From positions 1 through 37,172 of the IMG/VR virus record IMGVR_UViG_3300046010_005105: a stretch of DNA of 37,172 bases; one strand, given 5' to 3'. Below, one piece after another: positions 29,192 to 36,437 of this stretch (the first letter of the stretch is position 1; each line of letters opens with the position of its first letter). The DNA is from a virus. The notes below the pieces were generated by a model that had not been told where the DNA came from, searched no databases, and saw nothing but the letters and a program-made list of their open reading frames with translations. The translations under genes and the position numbers were made by a program.

Positions 29192-30496
29192 ATGGCTTCG
29201 TTAAATAAAAAACAAACTATCTACACATACGAAGGCGCTGTTGCTAAACACATCCCCCCAAAACAGCAGCTTGAACGCTCTGTCATGTCTTGCATGTTGT
29301 GGGAAGGTGAATTTTATGAAGATGGCGTTACGATTGCCAAGCGCATTGCTGGATTGATTGCACAGATTCCAGCAAAAGACGTTGCAGAAATAGCAACCAA
29401 AGCAAAAACCGAAATGCATTTGCGTCATACGCCATTATTTATGGCGCGTGAACTTGCGCGTACTATTGATGGTCGCAAACAATTGGCAGAAGCGTTTGCT
29501 GCGTTGATAACACGCCCTGATGACATAACAGAGTTTTTGTCAATTTATTGGAAAGATAATTCCGAGGAACCGCTTGCTAAACAGATTAAAAAACATTTAG
29601 GCGCTTCGTTCGCACGTTTTGATGAATATCAATTGCAGAAATATAACGGTGGCAAGAAAGCGGTTAAGTTGCGCGATGCTATTAGAATTCTGCGCCCTAA
29701 GCCTGCTAACCAAGAGCAATCAGAGTTATGGCGCAAACTTGTCAAAGATGAGCTTGCAACGCCTGATACATGGGAAGTAGAAATTTCAGCGAGCAAAGAT
29801 AAAAAATTATCTTGGGAACGTTTGCTTAAAGAATCAAAACTTGGTGGTTTGGCAATGCTTCGTAATATTCGTAATATGAAACAAGCGGGTGTTGATAGTG
29901 ATTTAATTAAACATGGTATCGCAACGCTCAAATCTGCAAAACTATTGCCTATGAATTTTATATCAGCGGCAACGCATAATCCTGAGTATGAATCAGATAT
30001 TGAGGTAAAATTTCTTGAGTGCTTTGCGGGTAAACCAAAAATGTCAGGTAAAACAGCAATATTAGTTGATGTATCTGGTTCAATGCGAGGTGCATTATCT
30101 GGTAGGTCTGAACTTCAACGCAAAGATGTTGCATGTGCATTAGCTATGATTGCGCGTGAAACTTTTGAGGATTGCAATATTTATAGCTTTTCTGACAAAT
30201 TGGCTATTATTCCTGCACGTCATGGATTTGCTTTGAAAGATGCAATAATTAATTCTCAGCCACATTCAGGCACTCAATTAGGTGAAGCGGTGCGACATGT
30301 GGTTAGCGCCCTAACTCCTGACCGTATTATTGTCATAACTGACGAGCAAAGCTCCGACCCTGTGCCGGATGTTAAGGGAGGTTATATGATTAATGTGGCA
30401 TCTAATAAAAACGGCGTTGGATATGGCGCATGGTTCCATATTGACGGGTGGTCTGATAAAGTGATTAATTATGTCTATGAGCATGAAAAACAATAA
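29192..30496 (+). CDS. rsr: Ro60-like TROVE/vWA RNA-binding protein
   Basis: A 434-residue protein. The N-terminal 250 residues have the helical TROVE repeat character (R-H-T-P-L-F-M-A-R-E-L-A-R). The C-terminal domain is von Willebrand A-like with a full MIDAS: D-V-S-G-S-M near residue 291, a Thr in S-G-T-Q-L-G-E-A near 361, and V-I-T-D-E-Q near 381. Ro60 rings bind misfolded RNAs and Y RNAs; in bacteria the Rsr protein works with PNPase and Y RNAs in RNA decay. Two tandem structured RNAs stand immediately upstream. AAAGG precedes the start. A role in phage RNA handling is inferred. Confidence 0.9.
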   Translation: MASLNKKQTIYTYEGAVAKHIPPKQQLERSVMSCMLWEGEFYEDGVTIAKRIAGLIAQIPAKDVAEIATKAKTEMHLRHTPLFMARELARTIDGRKQLAEAFAALITRPDDITEFLSIYWKDNSEEPLAKQIKKHLGASFARFDEYQLQKYNGGKKAVKLRDAIRILRPKPANQEQSELWRKLVKDELATPDTWEVEISASKDKKLSWERLLKESKLGGLAMLRNIRNMKQAGVDSDLIKHGIATLKSAKLLPMNFISAATHNPEYESDIEVKFLECFAGKPKMSGKTAILVDVSGSMRGALSGRSELQRKDVACALAMIARETFEDCNIYSFSDKLAIIPARHGFALKDAIINSQPHSGTQLGEAVRHVVSALTPDRIIVITDEQSSDPVPDVKGGYMINVASNKNGVGYGAWFHIDGWSDKVINYVYEHEKQ

Positions 30497-30515
30497 CTTA
30501 ACAGTAGGATACAGT

Positions 30516-30683
30516 ATGAAATACATCATTGCAATAACCTTAATGCTAGTAGCCAGTTCAGCTAGTGCTAACCCATACTTGAGCTGTGGATTGCCACCAC
30601 TAAAGCCCTTGGGGTGTAATGTGCAACCAACCTGTGTTTGTGATCAGCAGGGGAATTGCACGTATGTCTTTATAGGGTGCTAA
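30516..30683 (+). CDS. Secreted Cys-rich small protein
   Basis: A 55-residue protein from ATG 30516 (AGGA 8 nt upstream). Residues 1-18 form a signal peptide (MKYIIAITLMLVASSASA) with a likely cut after Ala-Ser-Ala. The mature part has six cysteines in 37 residues, enough for three disulfides in the periplasm. The family is seen in other phage early regions but has no known job. TAATG overlap couples it to the next gene. Confidence 0.65.
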   Translation: MKYIIAITLMLVASSASANPYLSCGLPPLKPLGCNVQPTCVCDQQGNCTYVFIGC

Positions 30684-31051
30684 TGAAGCGAGTCTATCAC
30701 CGATACGAAAAATGGGAAGAATACCATGCTGGCATGTGGAATAAATTACCACCAGAACGGGAGGCGGAATTGTTAAAGCAAGCTATAGAGTTTACTGGCA
30801 ACCCGCCCCTATACGGTTCGTTTATGATGCGGGTTATTAAAGAATGGCCTATATCATGTGAACACAACCTAACCTGCAAGGGAATGAATAGGCAAGCATG
30901 GATAGGTCACGCCGCTGCTTGCATTGCCATTGGATGCCCAGAGCATATTACACGTGAAGCATGGGCATATTTAACGCAAGAGCAACAAGACTTGGCAAAT
31001 GCAGAAGCGGACAAAGCAATCGCGCAATGGGAGCTAGAATACAATGCCTAA
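30683..31051 (+). CDS. Conserved phage protein preceding the IbrA-like gene
   Basis: A 122-residue protein from ATG 30683, starting M-K-R-V-Y-H-R-Y-E-K-W-E-E-Y-H-A-G-M-W. Later segments are R-V-I-K-E-W-P-I-S-C-E-H-N-L-T and N-R-Q-A-W-I-G-H-A-A-A-C. This family is recurrent in phages and I recall it beside PAPS-reductase-like genes. It overlaps the IbrA-like start by 8 bp, so it belongs to the same unit. Function unknown; the paired Cys/His positions could bind a metal. Confidence 0.65.
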   Translation: MKRVYHRYEKWEEYHAGMWNKLPPEREAELLKQAIEFTGNPPLYGSFMMRVIKEWPISCEHNLTCKGMNRQAWIGHAAACIAIGCPEHITREAWAYLTQEQQDLANAEADKAIAQWELEYNA

Positions 31052-32255
31052 AACTGGACTTGGAATAGATGTTTATAAAGCAGCACAAGAGCGTATTGAA
31101 TATACGTTTGATAATTTTGAGCGTATTTATGTGAGTTTTAGCGGAGGGAAAGACTCTACTGTAATGCTTCATATGGTTATGGATGAGGCGATAAGGCGAA
31201 ATCAAAAAATTGGCGTTATGTTTATTGATCTTGAAGGGCAATACAAACTCACGATTGACCATATCCAGCAATGCTACGACATGTACGCGGATAATATAGA
31301 GCCGTATTGGTGCTGCCTTCCTATTCACTTGCGCAATGCTGTTAGCGTGTATGAGCCACACTGGATTGCTTGGGAACAAAGCAAACAAGAGGCATGGATT
31401 AGAACTCCCCCCGATATGGCAATTACTGATTTAAAATATTTTCCGTTTTTTCATGACGGAATGGAGTTTGAAGAATTTGTACCGCTGTTTGGGCAATGGT
31501 ATGGTCAAGGTAAACCATGTGCGTGTTTTGTAGGTATCAGGGCAGACGAAAGCTTAAACCGTTTTCGCTCTATTGCTCGCGATAACAAGCAGATGTTTGC
31601 GGATAAGAAATGGACAACGCTTGTTTTGCCAAATGTTTACAATGTTTATCCGGTGTATGATTGGAAAGTCATTGATTTGTGGGTGTACCACTCAAAGAAT
31701 CGGAACAAGCCACATAATCGCTTATATGACATGATGCACAAGGCTGGATTAACCTTAAGTCAAATGCGCATTTGTCAACCATACGGTGATGACCAGCGCA
31801 AGGGGTTGTGGTTGTTTCATCTTATTGAGCCGGAAACTTGGGCGCGAATTGTCGCAAGGGTAAATGGTGCTAACGGCGGGGCTTTATATGTTCAAGAGTC
31901 TGGCAATATTACTGGTTACAGACGCGTGAGTAAGCCTGCGCATCATACATGGCAAAGCTTTTGTGATTTATTGGTTAATTCTATGCCGCCAAAAACAAAA
32001 GAGCATTTTGAAAATAAGATTTTGCTTTTTAATCGTTGGTGGCAAGAGCGCGGGTATCAGGATGGAATACCCGACGAAGCGGACTACCGCATGGAAGCGG
32101 AGCGCAAAGCCCCATCATGGCGCAGATTGTGTAAGTCGCTTTTGCGAAACGATTATTGGTGCAAAGGCTTAGGGTTCACACAACATAAAAGCGCAGCTTA
32201 TCAAAAATATTTGGATTTAATGAAACGGAGGAAAGAAAAATGGAATCAAGCTTAA
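31044..32255 (+). CDS. ibrA: IbrA-like PAPS-reductase-fold protein (DUF3440)
   Basis: A 403-residue protein. S-G-G-K-D-S near residues 33-38 is the pyrophosphate loop of the PAPS reductase/ATP-pyrophosphatase superfamily. The C-terminal half has the DUF3440 look (T-G-Y-R-R-V; W-C-K-G-L-G-F). IbrA is known from E. coli, where with IbrB it activates prophage-linked eib genes; the reaction is not known. Related folds transfer sulfur or adenylate, for example DndC in DNA phosphorothioation. Here it is coupled to an IbrB-like gene (16-bp overlap). The function in this phage is open: gene control, nucleic-acid modification or counter-defence. Confidence 0.8.
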   Translation: MPKTGLGIDVYKAAQERIEYTFDNFERIYVSFSGGKDSTVMLHMVMDEAIRRNQKIGVMFIDLEGQYKLTIDHIQQCYDMYADNIEPYWCCLPIHLRNAVSVYEPHWIAWEQSKQEAWIRTPPDMAITDLKYFPFFHDGMEFEEFVPLFGQWYGQGKPCACFVGIRADESLNRFRSIARDNKQMFADKKWTTLVLPNVYNVYPVYDWKVIDLWVYHSKNRNKPHNRLYDMMHKAGLTLSQMRICQPYGDDQRKGLWLFHLIEPETWARIVARVNGANGGALYVQESGNITGYRRVSKPAHHTWQSFCDLLVNSMPPKTKEHFENKILLFNRWWQERGYQDGIPDEADYRMEAERKAPSWRRLCKSLLRNDYWCKGLGFTQHKSAAYQKYLDLMKRRKEKWNQA

Positions 32256-32929
32256 AACATAAAATAGTAGAATCCGCAAAAACCGTGTTTTGGAATTTAA
32301 ACGACTTGTCGTTTGAAGATAAAATTAACGCTATTAATGAAATAAAGCTTGCGCTTCATGCGGCAAGCCCAATGGTTAATGAACCCGTTGATTGCGTTTT
32401 GTGGGTAAAAAATGAGGAAGTAATAGCAAATGACTACAATCCAAACTCAGTTGCTCCACCAGAAATGAAACTGCTGGAAACCTCAATAACAGAAGATGGG
32501 TACACACAACCTATCGTGACCTATCCGAATAACGATATTAGGGAGGTTGTAGACGGGTTTCACAGAAGTCGCGTAGGAAAAGAGTCTGATGTAGTTAGAG
32601 AGCGTGTATTTGGTTATGTGCCAGTTGTAACCATCAAGCCATCGCAAGAAGATAAATCAGATCGTATGGCGGCAACCATTAGGCATAACCGAGCAAGAGG
32701 GAAGCATCGTGTTGATTCAATGTCTGAAATTGTTTTAGAATTAAAGCGCAGGAATTGGTCAGATGCAAAGATTGCCAAAAACCTTGGCATGGATGCGGAT
32801 GAAATTTTGCGCCTGTCTCAAATTGGCGGCCTTGTAGATATGTTTGCGGACAAAGAATTTAGCGAGGCATGGCAAGCTGATTCTATTAATGAAACCGATA
32901 ATCTTAATGTGGAGGAAGAAGCGGCATGA
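32240..32929 (+). CDS. ibrB: IbrB-like ParB-fold protein
   Basis: A 229-residue protein. Residues about 50-160 hold the ParB/sulfiredoxin fold: N-D-Y-N-P-N, then S-I-T-E-D-G-Y-T-Q-P-I-V, then V-D-G-F-H-R in place of the ParB G-x-R-R motif, then R-H-N-R-A-R-G-K-H. A helix-turn-helix follows (WSDAKIAKNLGMDADEI). GGAGG precedes the ATG, and the gene overlaps the IbrA-like gene by 16 bp. IbrB-like proteins act together with IbrA. DNA binding is likely; CTPase or nuclease activity cannot be told. Confidence 0.8.
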   Translation: MESSLKHKIVESAKTVFWNLNDLSFEDKINAINEIKLALHAASPMVNEPVDCVLWVKNEEVIANDYNPNSVAPPEMKLLETSITEDGYTQPIVTYPNNDIREVVDGFHRSRVGKESDVVRERVFGYVPVVTIKPSQEDKSDRMAATIRHNRARGKHRVDSMSEIVLELKRRNWSDAKIAKNLGMDADEILRLSQIGGLVDMFADKEFSEAWQADSINETDNLNVEEEAA

Positions 32930-33624
32930 CCCAACCATTCACATGCTCATTTACCAATTTCAAGCCAGTTACTAGCCGCAAGACAGTGCAACTTGTGTTT
33001 GAAGCTCCAATTGAGCAATTGATACCAATATTGACCTATTTAGGCAATCCTACGGATTCCGGTGGAGGATTAGTAGCTATAGCGCGGCTGGATACGTCTA
33101 AAACCGATTTTAATGCCATTTCTAGCGATGTTGAGGCTAAACCGCATACTGACAAGCCCAAAGGTGGTAACTATGCTCAGAGGCTCTATAATAGCTTCTT
33201 CATGCGCAATGATAAGGTGATAGACGCTATTTGTGCGGGGGATGAGGAGTACTACTTAAAATGGATACGCAAGCAACCAAGCGCATTAAATGACGATACA
33301 CACAATATTGAGGCTTGCCATGTGAGGGCTGTAGAGTTTGGAGCTGGTACGGGTAGAAAACCACCTTATGCGGCTATTCCCATGACGCACGATCAGCACA
33401 AATTACAACACAACAATGGTGAAAGCGCATGTTTGAAGGCGTTTAACATAACTCCAAAGGGAACGGCTCACGAATGGTTTAAGGATAAGGCCATGCAGTA
33501 CAGGGAGGAGTTCGTTAAGCTGTACTTAAGGGATGTATTGTTGGTAAGCTCTTTAAGCGGCGTTACCAGAGAAATGTTGTTGCCTTGGGCAGAAGAAAAC
33601 GGCCTCTTGGATATTCTCCCATAA
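32926..33624 (+). CDS. HNH/DUF968-like phage protein
   Basis: A 232-residue protein. The N-terminal 65 residues (RKTVQLVFEAPIEQLIPIL) form a beta-alpha domain recurrent in phage recombination-region proteins. The C-terminal part contains E-A-C-H-V-R-A-V-E-F-G-A-G-T-G and P-M-T-H-D-Q-H-K-L-Q-H, which has the spacing of a DUF968/HNH-type endonuclease with zinc-binding Cys and His residues. It overlaps the IbrB-like gene by 4 bp and closes the first early block. Nuclease activity is likely but not shown. Confidence 0.65.
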   Translation: MTQPFTCSFTNFKPVTSRKTVQLVFEAPIEQLIPILTYLGNPTDSGGGLVAIARLDTSKTDFNAISSDVEAKPHTDKPKGGNYAQRLYNSFFMRNDKVIDAICAGDEEYYLKWIRKQPSALNDDTHNIEACHVRAVEFGAGTGRKPPYAAIPMTHDQHKLQHNNGESACLKAFNITPKGTAHEWFKDKAMQYREEFVKLYLRDVLLVSSLSGVTREMLLPWAEENGLLDILP

Positions 33625-33648
33625 TAGAATAAAAGCTTATTATTGTTG

Positions 33649-33676
33649 TTGACAAGTAAGATTAAAGTCTTATTGT
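33649..33676 (+). promoter_or_regulatory. Rightward promoter P2
   Basis: TTGACA at 33649-33654, 16-bp spacer, TATTGT at 33671-33676. The -35 box is consensus. CTTATTGTG is positioned exactly as in P1. An inverted TAAGA...TCTTA lies within the spacer and could be an operator. It would start the second early segment at 33708. Confidence 0.65.
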
Positions 33677-33707
33677 GAGGATGTAATTAATCACAACAGG
33701 GGTTTTT

Positions 33708-33836
33708 ATGAAAGCACATGTAAGACTGAATATCAAAGACATACGCAGGGCTAGACGCATTGATCTTGCTAAAGATGTATTATTCATAGCTGTGTTAGTG
33801 TCTATGGCTTCTGTCACTATTTACGTAATAGGGTAG
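33708..33836 (+). CDS. Small single-span membrane protein (42 aa)
   Basis: A 42-residue protein with a basic N-terminus (IRRARRIDLAKD) and one C-terminal transmembrane helix (VLFIAVLVSMASVTIYVIG). AGGGG stands 5 nt before the ATG. It is the first gene behind P2. The positive-inside rule places the N-terminus in the cytoplasm. Small early membrane proteins in phages often serve superinfection exclusion; no motif shows that here. Confidence 0.6.
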   Translation: MKAHVRLNIKDIRRARRIDLAKDVLFIAVLVSMASVTIYVIG

Positions 33837-33840
33837 TGAC

Positions 33841-34047
33841 ATGCATCCATCCACACAACGAGTCCTGAGCTTACTCAAGAAGAAAAAGAACAAAGGTGTG
33901 ACGTTTCATGATTTTGGAACTGGGTTTCGTCTTGGTGCGCGTATTAAGGACTTACGCGATACAGGATTAACCATTGTTACACATAAAGAGCCGTTGCCTA
34001 GTGGTAACTGGCATGGGCGTTATGTGTTGATTAAGGAGGAAGCGTAA
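33841..34047 (+). CDS. Winged-helix-like small protein
   Basis: A 68-residue basic protein with the pattern T-Q-R-V-L-S-L-L-K, then F-H-D-F-G-T-G-F-R-L-G-A-R-I-K-D-L-R-D-T-G-L-T-I (continuing to a G-R-Y-V-L wing). Such small winged-helix proteins are common in phage accessory regions. It probably binds DNA. The stop overlaps the next ATG (TAATG). Confidence 0.65.
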   Translation: MHPSTQRVLSLLKKKKNKGVTFHDFGTGFRLGARIKDLRDTGLTIVTHKEPLPSGNWHGRYVLIKEEA

Positions 34048-34421
34048 TGACAGCCGAACCAAAGCATATGCTGTTAAAGCCATGTCCGTTTTGCGGAAGG
34101 CTTCCTGTATACGAACAGCTTAATTATTCTCCACCTGTGCATTCGGTTGGCTGTGAAAGATGCAATATATCCTTTCAGCACAATAGCGAATTAAACGTGG
34201 TATCTAGTTGGAATAAGCGCGTTAAGGTGGTTAAGAATGGTAAATACGATTATAATTCGCGCCCAATCAAAACCAGTTTTGAATATCCGCCTATCCCTGA
34301 CCGTAACAGCGACTGGAGCGCAATATTTGAGGATACATACGATTATGATTCTTATGTAGGACGCGGTGCAACGGAAGTTGAGGCCGTGATTGATTTAATT
34401 GAACAAGTGGGGATGTCATGA
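34047..34421 (+). CDS. Lar-like restriction-alleviation protein, zinc ribbon
   Basis: A 124-residue protein. Residues about 8-50 form a Lar-type zinc ribbon: L-K-P-C-P-F-C-G, then G-C-E-R-C-N about 20 residues on, ending with a W-N-K-R motif. Lar of the Rac prophage modulates type I restriction in E. coli. The C-terminal 70 residues are an unrelated acidic domain rich in Asp and Tyr. A counter-restriction role fits the accessory position but is inference from the ribbon. Confidence 0.6.
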   Translation: MTAEPKHMLLKPCPFCGRLPVYEQLNYSPPVHSVGCERCNISFQHNSELNVVSSWNKRVKVVKNGKYDYNSRPIKTSFEYPPIPDRNSDWSAIFEDTYDYDSYVGRGATEVEAVIDLIEQVGMS

Positions 34422-34783
34422 ACGAAGCAACAAAAGCGGTTGTAAAAGCATTAGAGGAAGTGCGAGCGCGTTACAAAATGCGCCAAAAGATGGATAAGTC
34501 TGGATGGGAGATAGTGGATACCGGCGAACTGCTTGGTGATGATTATAGGGTTATTGTTGAGGCGGATGAACATAACGAGGTTGCTCGCAAGTGGCATGAG
34601 CAATGCGCTGAGCATATAGCATATGCAGCAAACGAATCCCTGACAGGGCTGGTGGGTGAGCTGGTGGACAAACTTACTAACGCTGAAATAGCCTTATCTC
34701 AATATGGCGATAGCGAATTACTTTACGATATACGGACCATCCTCACCAAAGCCAAAGCAGTCACAAATAAGGATAGTGTATGA
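34418..34783 (+). CDS. Hypothetical helical protein (121 aa)
   Basis: A 121-residue acidic helical protein without a recognised family. It has a motif E-A-D-E-H-N-E-V-A-R-K-W-H near residue 50. It overlaps its neighbours on both sides by 4 bp, so it is part of a tightly coupled string. Confidence 0.6.
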   Translation: MNEATKAVVKALEEVRARYKMRQKMDKSGWEIVDTGELLGDDYRVIVEADEHNEVARKWHEQCAEHIAYAANESLTGLVGELVDKLTNAEIALSQYGDSELLYDIRTILTKAKAVTNKDSV

Positions 34784-34965
34784 GCGATGTATTAAAGCAA
34801 AGGGCGCGACAACTTAGAGAAACCATGCGTTGCAATTGCGACTTAGATAATTGGGTGCCAGAGCCGGAAACCGGTCACTCTTGGGTATGCCGCATCCATA
34901 AATATGTAATGAATGAACATCGCTACGGCAAAGCCAAAGCACTACAACCAGCAGAGGGTAAATGA
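34780..34965 (+). CDS. Small Cys/His protein (61 aa)
   Basis: A 61-residue protein with C-N-C-D near residue 18 and V-C-R-I-H about 20 residues later, which could hold one zinc ion. The pattern 'C-x-C...G-H-S-W-V-C' recurs in small phage proteins. It overlaps the previous gene by 4 bp. Function unknown. Confidence 0.6.
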   Translation: MSDVLKQRARQLRETMRCNCDLDNWVPEPETGHSWVCRIHKYVMNEHRYGKAKALQPAEGK

Positions 34966-34966
34966 T

Positions 34967-35143
34967 ATGGCCGCAATGGTAGAGGTTGAATGCAAACGCT
35001 GTAAACGCCTATTTGTGGCGCGTGTAGCCGATAGAAAACGAGGTTGGGGGAAGTTCTGCTCAAAATCCTGCAAAGCTATTAAGCAAACATACGGCAAATA
35101 TTCCTACATTCCAAACAACAAACAACCAGCAGCGGGGGAGTAG
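34967..35143 (+). CDS. Small zinc-finger protein (58 aa)
   Basis: A 58-residue basic protein from ATG 34967 (a second ATG at 34976). C-K-R-C near residue 10 and C-S-K-S-C near residue 31 make a four-Cys zinc site, followed by a Lys/Tyr-rich tail. This type, with F-C-S-K-S-C-K, is frequent in phages. It probably binds nucleic acid. It starts 1 bp after the previous stop. Confidence 0.6.
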   Translation: MAAMVEVECKRCKRLFVARVADRKRGWGKFCSKSCKAIKQTYGKYSYIPNNKQPAAGE

Positions 35144-35764
35144 ATGAGATACGTTTTAGAAGGCACATGGAGCGGTTATCATTCAGGGCAACGGCGTGTG
35201 GTACATCGTGAAGTTATCCGCAAGCCAGTAGAGCTTTCCTGTATTCAATACAGCGATGGAACTACGCTACAGATTTATGTTCGTGAGGCAGAACCCCGCG
35301 AGCGTGTGCAGGAAATAAATGGCTATGGAAGCCTCATTCGTCAGGCTCTCCGGTTAAATAAGTCGTTTGTTACCGTTAATGAATTGCAAGATAGGAAACC
35401 TCACATGACTAACCCCTCGATTAGAGCCGCTTTTGATATATGGCATGCAAGGCAACTGTTTTACGCCAAGCAAGAATGCAAGGAATTCGCATACAAGGCA
35501 TATTTAGAAGGTCAGCAAGCAGCAACCAGCGCGGTTATGCAGTGGATGCCGATTGATACATTCCCAAAATACCAACTAGACACCACCGTATTATTATTTG
35601 ACGGTAAAAAGGTTGTTGCCGGATATTTTAGGGATGAAGAACTGAGCGGGTTTTATTATCACGATTATCCTGATGATTATAATCTGGACGGTATCAAGCC
35701 TACCCACTGGATGCCACTCCCCGCACCCCCTGCACCGCCATCTGAAACTAACGAGGAGAAGTAA
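35144..35764 (+). CDS. Two-part accessory protein with C-terminal DUF551-like domain
   Basis: A 206-residue protein. Residues 1-75 (YVLEGTWSGYHSGQRRVVHR, Y-S-D-G-T-T-L-Q-I) match a small stand-alone phage family. Residues 88-206 start M-T-N-P-S-I-R-A-A-F and end W-M-P-L-P-A-P-P, the mark of DUF551. In-frame ATG 35405 has AGGAAA 8 nt before it, so a separate 119-residue product may be made. This looks like a fusion of two neighbouring genes. Both domains lack known function. Confidence 0.65.
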   Translation: MRYVLEGTWSGYHSGQRRVVHREVIRKPVELSCIQYSDGTTLQIYVREAEPRERVQEINGYGSLIRQALRLNKSFVTVNELQDRKPHMTNPSIRAAFDIWHARQLFYAKQECKEFAYKAYLEGQQAATSAVMQWMPIDTFPKYQLDTTVLLFDGKKVVAGYFRDEELSGFYYHDYPDDYNLDGIKPTHWMPLPAPPAPPSETNEEK

Positions 35765-35772
35765 AAATTTAT

Positions 35773-35897
35773 GGGGTGCTTGTGAAAACACCGGAGATGA
35801 TACGAGGTAGGCGGTTACGTCTAAAAAGTGATGACGATCACGTTCCTGTGTTCGTGAGCATGGTCTTACGGCTCCGATCCGACGGGAGAAGCACCCC
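35773..35897 (+). ncRNA. Candidate structured RNA closed by a 9-bp stem
   Basis: GGGGTGCTT at 35773-35781 is perfectly complementary to AAGCACCCC at 35889-35897. Inside lie hairpin GUG-AAAA-CAC directly after the first strand, CGGAG/CUCCG closing a large domain, and GUGAU-GACG-AUCAC. The stretch is GC-richer than its neighbours. It matches no RNA family I can name. A 51-codon frame (35782-35937) covers most of it, so the RNA may instead be a message with structure, or the pairing may be chance. Confidence 0.4.
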
Positions 35898-35937
35898 GCC
35901 AACATTAACCAATAAACAGCCGTCTGAACAGGAGTGA
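35782..35937 (+). CDS. Possible 51-aa protein from a GTG start
   Basis: GTG 35782 opens a 51-residue basic frame beginning M-K-T-P-E-M-I-R-G-R-R-L-R-L-K. GGGG stands 5 nt upstream. A 4-codon minicistron (ATG 35771, M-G-C-L) has a good GAGGAGAA site, and its stop overlaps the GTG (GTGA), which would allow coupling. Arginine codons here are CGA, AGG and CGG, unlike the surrounding genes. Its stop lies in the ribosome binding site of the next gene. It may be a real small gene or a chance frame across a structured RNA. Confidence 0.4.
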   Translation: MKTPEMIRGRRLRLKSDDDHVPVFVSMVLRLRSDGRSTPPTLTNKQPSEQE

Positions 35938-35939
35938 GT

Positions 35940-36134
35940 ATGCCATACAAAACTTACGAACGATATTATAGCGGCTCGCGGGAGGTTCATCCTTTTACGG
36001 CTGATGACATTAACAAAGGACACGCCTCTTTGTATACGGATTACGAGTGCAATAAATGCGGTTTTGTTCAAAGCGTTGCAAACATGGGCGGCTACGGTGC
36101 TCCGTGTATGCGATGCAGTCATAAATCACCATAA
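35940..36134 (+). CDS. Small zinc-ribbon protein (64 aa)
   Basis: A 64-residue protein from ATG 35940 (AGGAG 5 nt upstream; a GTG at 35934 is also in frame). C-N-K-C near residue 38 and C-M-R-C near residue 57 form a zinc ribbon. It begins M-P-Y-K-T-Y-E-R-Y-Y-S-G. Unknown function, accessory region. Confidence 0.6.
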   Translation: MPYKTYERYYSGSREVHPFTADDINKGHASLYTDYECNKCGFVQSVANMGGYGAPCMRCSHKSP

Positions 36135-36167
36135 TTTAACCACCACAAGCAACATAGAGGATAGGGT

Positions 36168-36437
36168 ATGACGATAAATAAGAAGGCGCTGGAAATTGCT
36201 ATAAGAAATTGTGACACATTAGATGGTGCTGATGTACGGGCAGTCATAACAGTATACCTCAACGCGCTAGAGCCTGTAAGGGATGATGAGTTGGTTAAGC
36301 AAGTTTACAATGTAATAACACCAATGATTGCGACGCATGATAGCACATACGCTGGTTGCAAAGACATATCGGAAGCAGCTACAGAGACCGTGTTGCAAGC
36401 ACTCCGTTCACGCGGAATCATAGTGGGGAAAGTATGA
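36168..36437 (+). CDS. Hypothetical protein (89 aa)
   Basis: An 89-residue helical protein without a recognised family (ALEIAIRNCDTL; EAATETVLQALRSRGI). GAGGATAGGGT precedes the ATG. It overlaps the next gene by 4 bp (ATGA). Confidence 0.6.
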   Translation: MTINKKALEIAIRNCDTLDGADVRAVITVYLNALEPVRDDELVKQVYNVITPMIATHDSTYAGCKDISEAATETVLQALRSRGIIVGKV

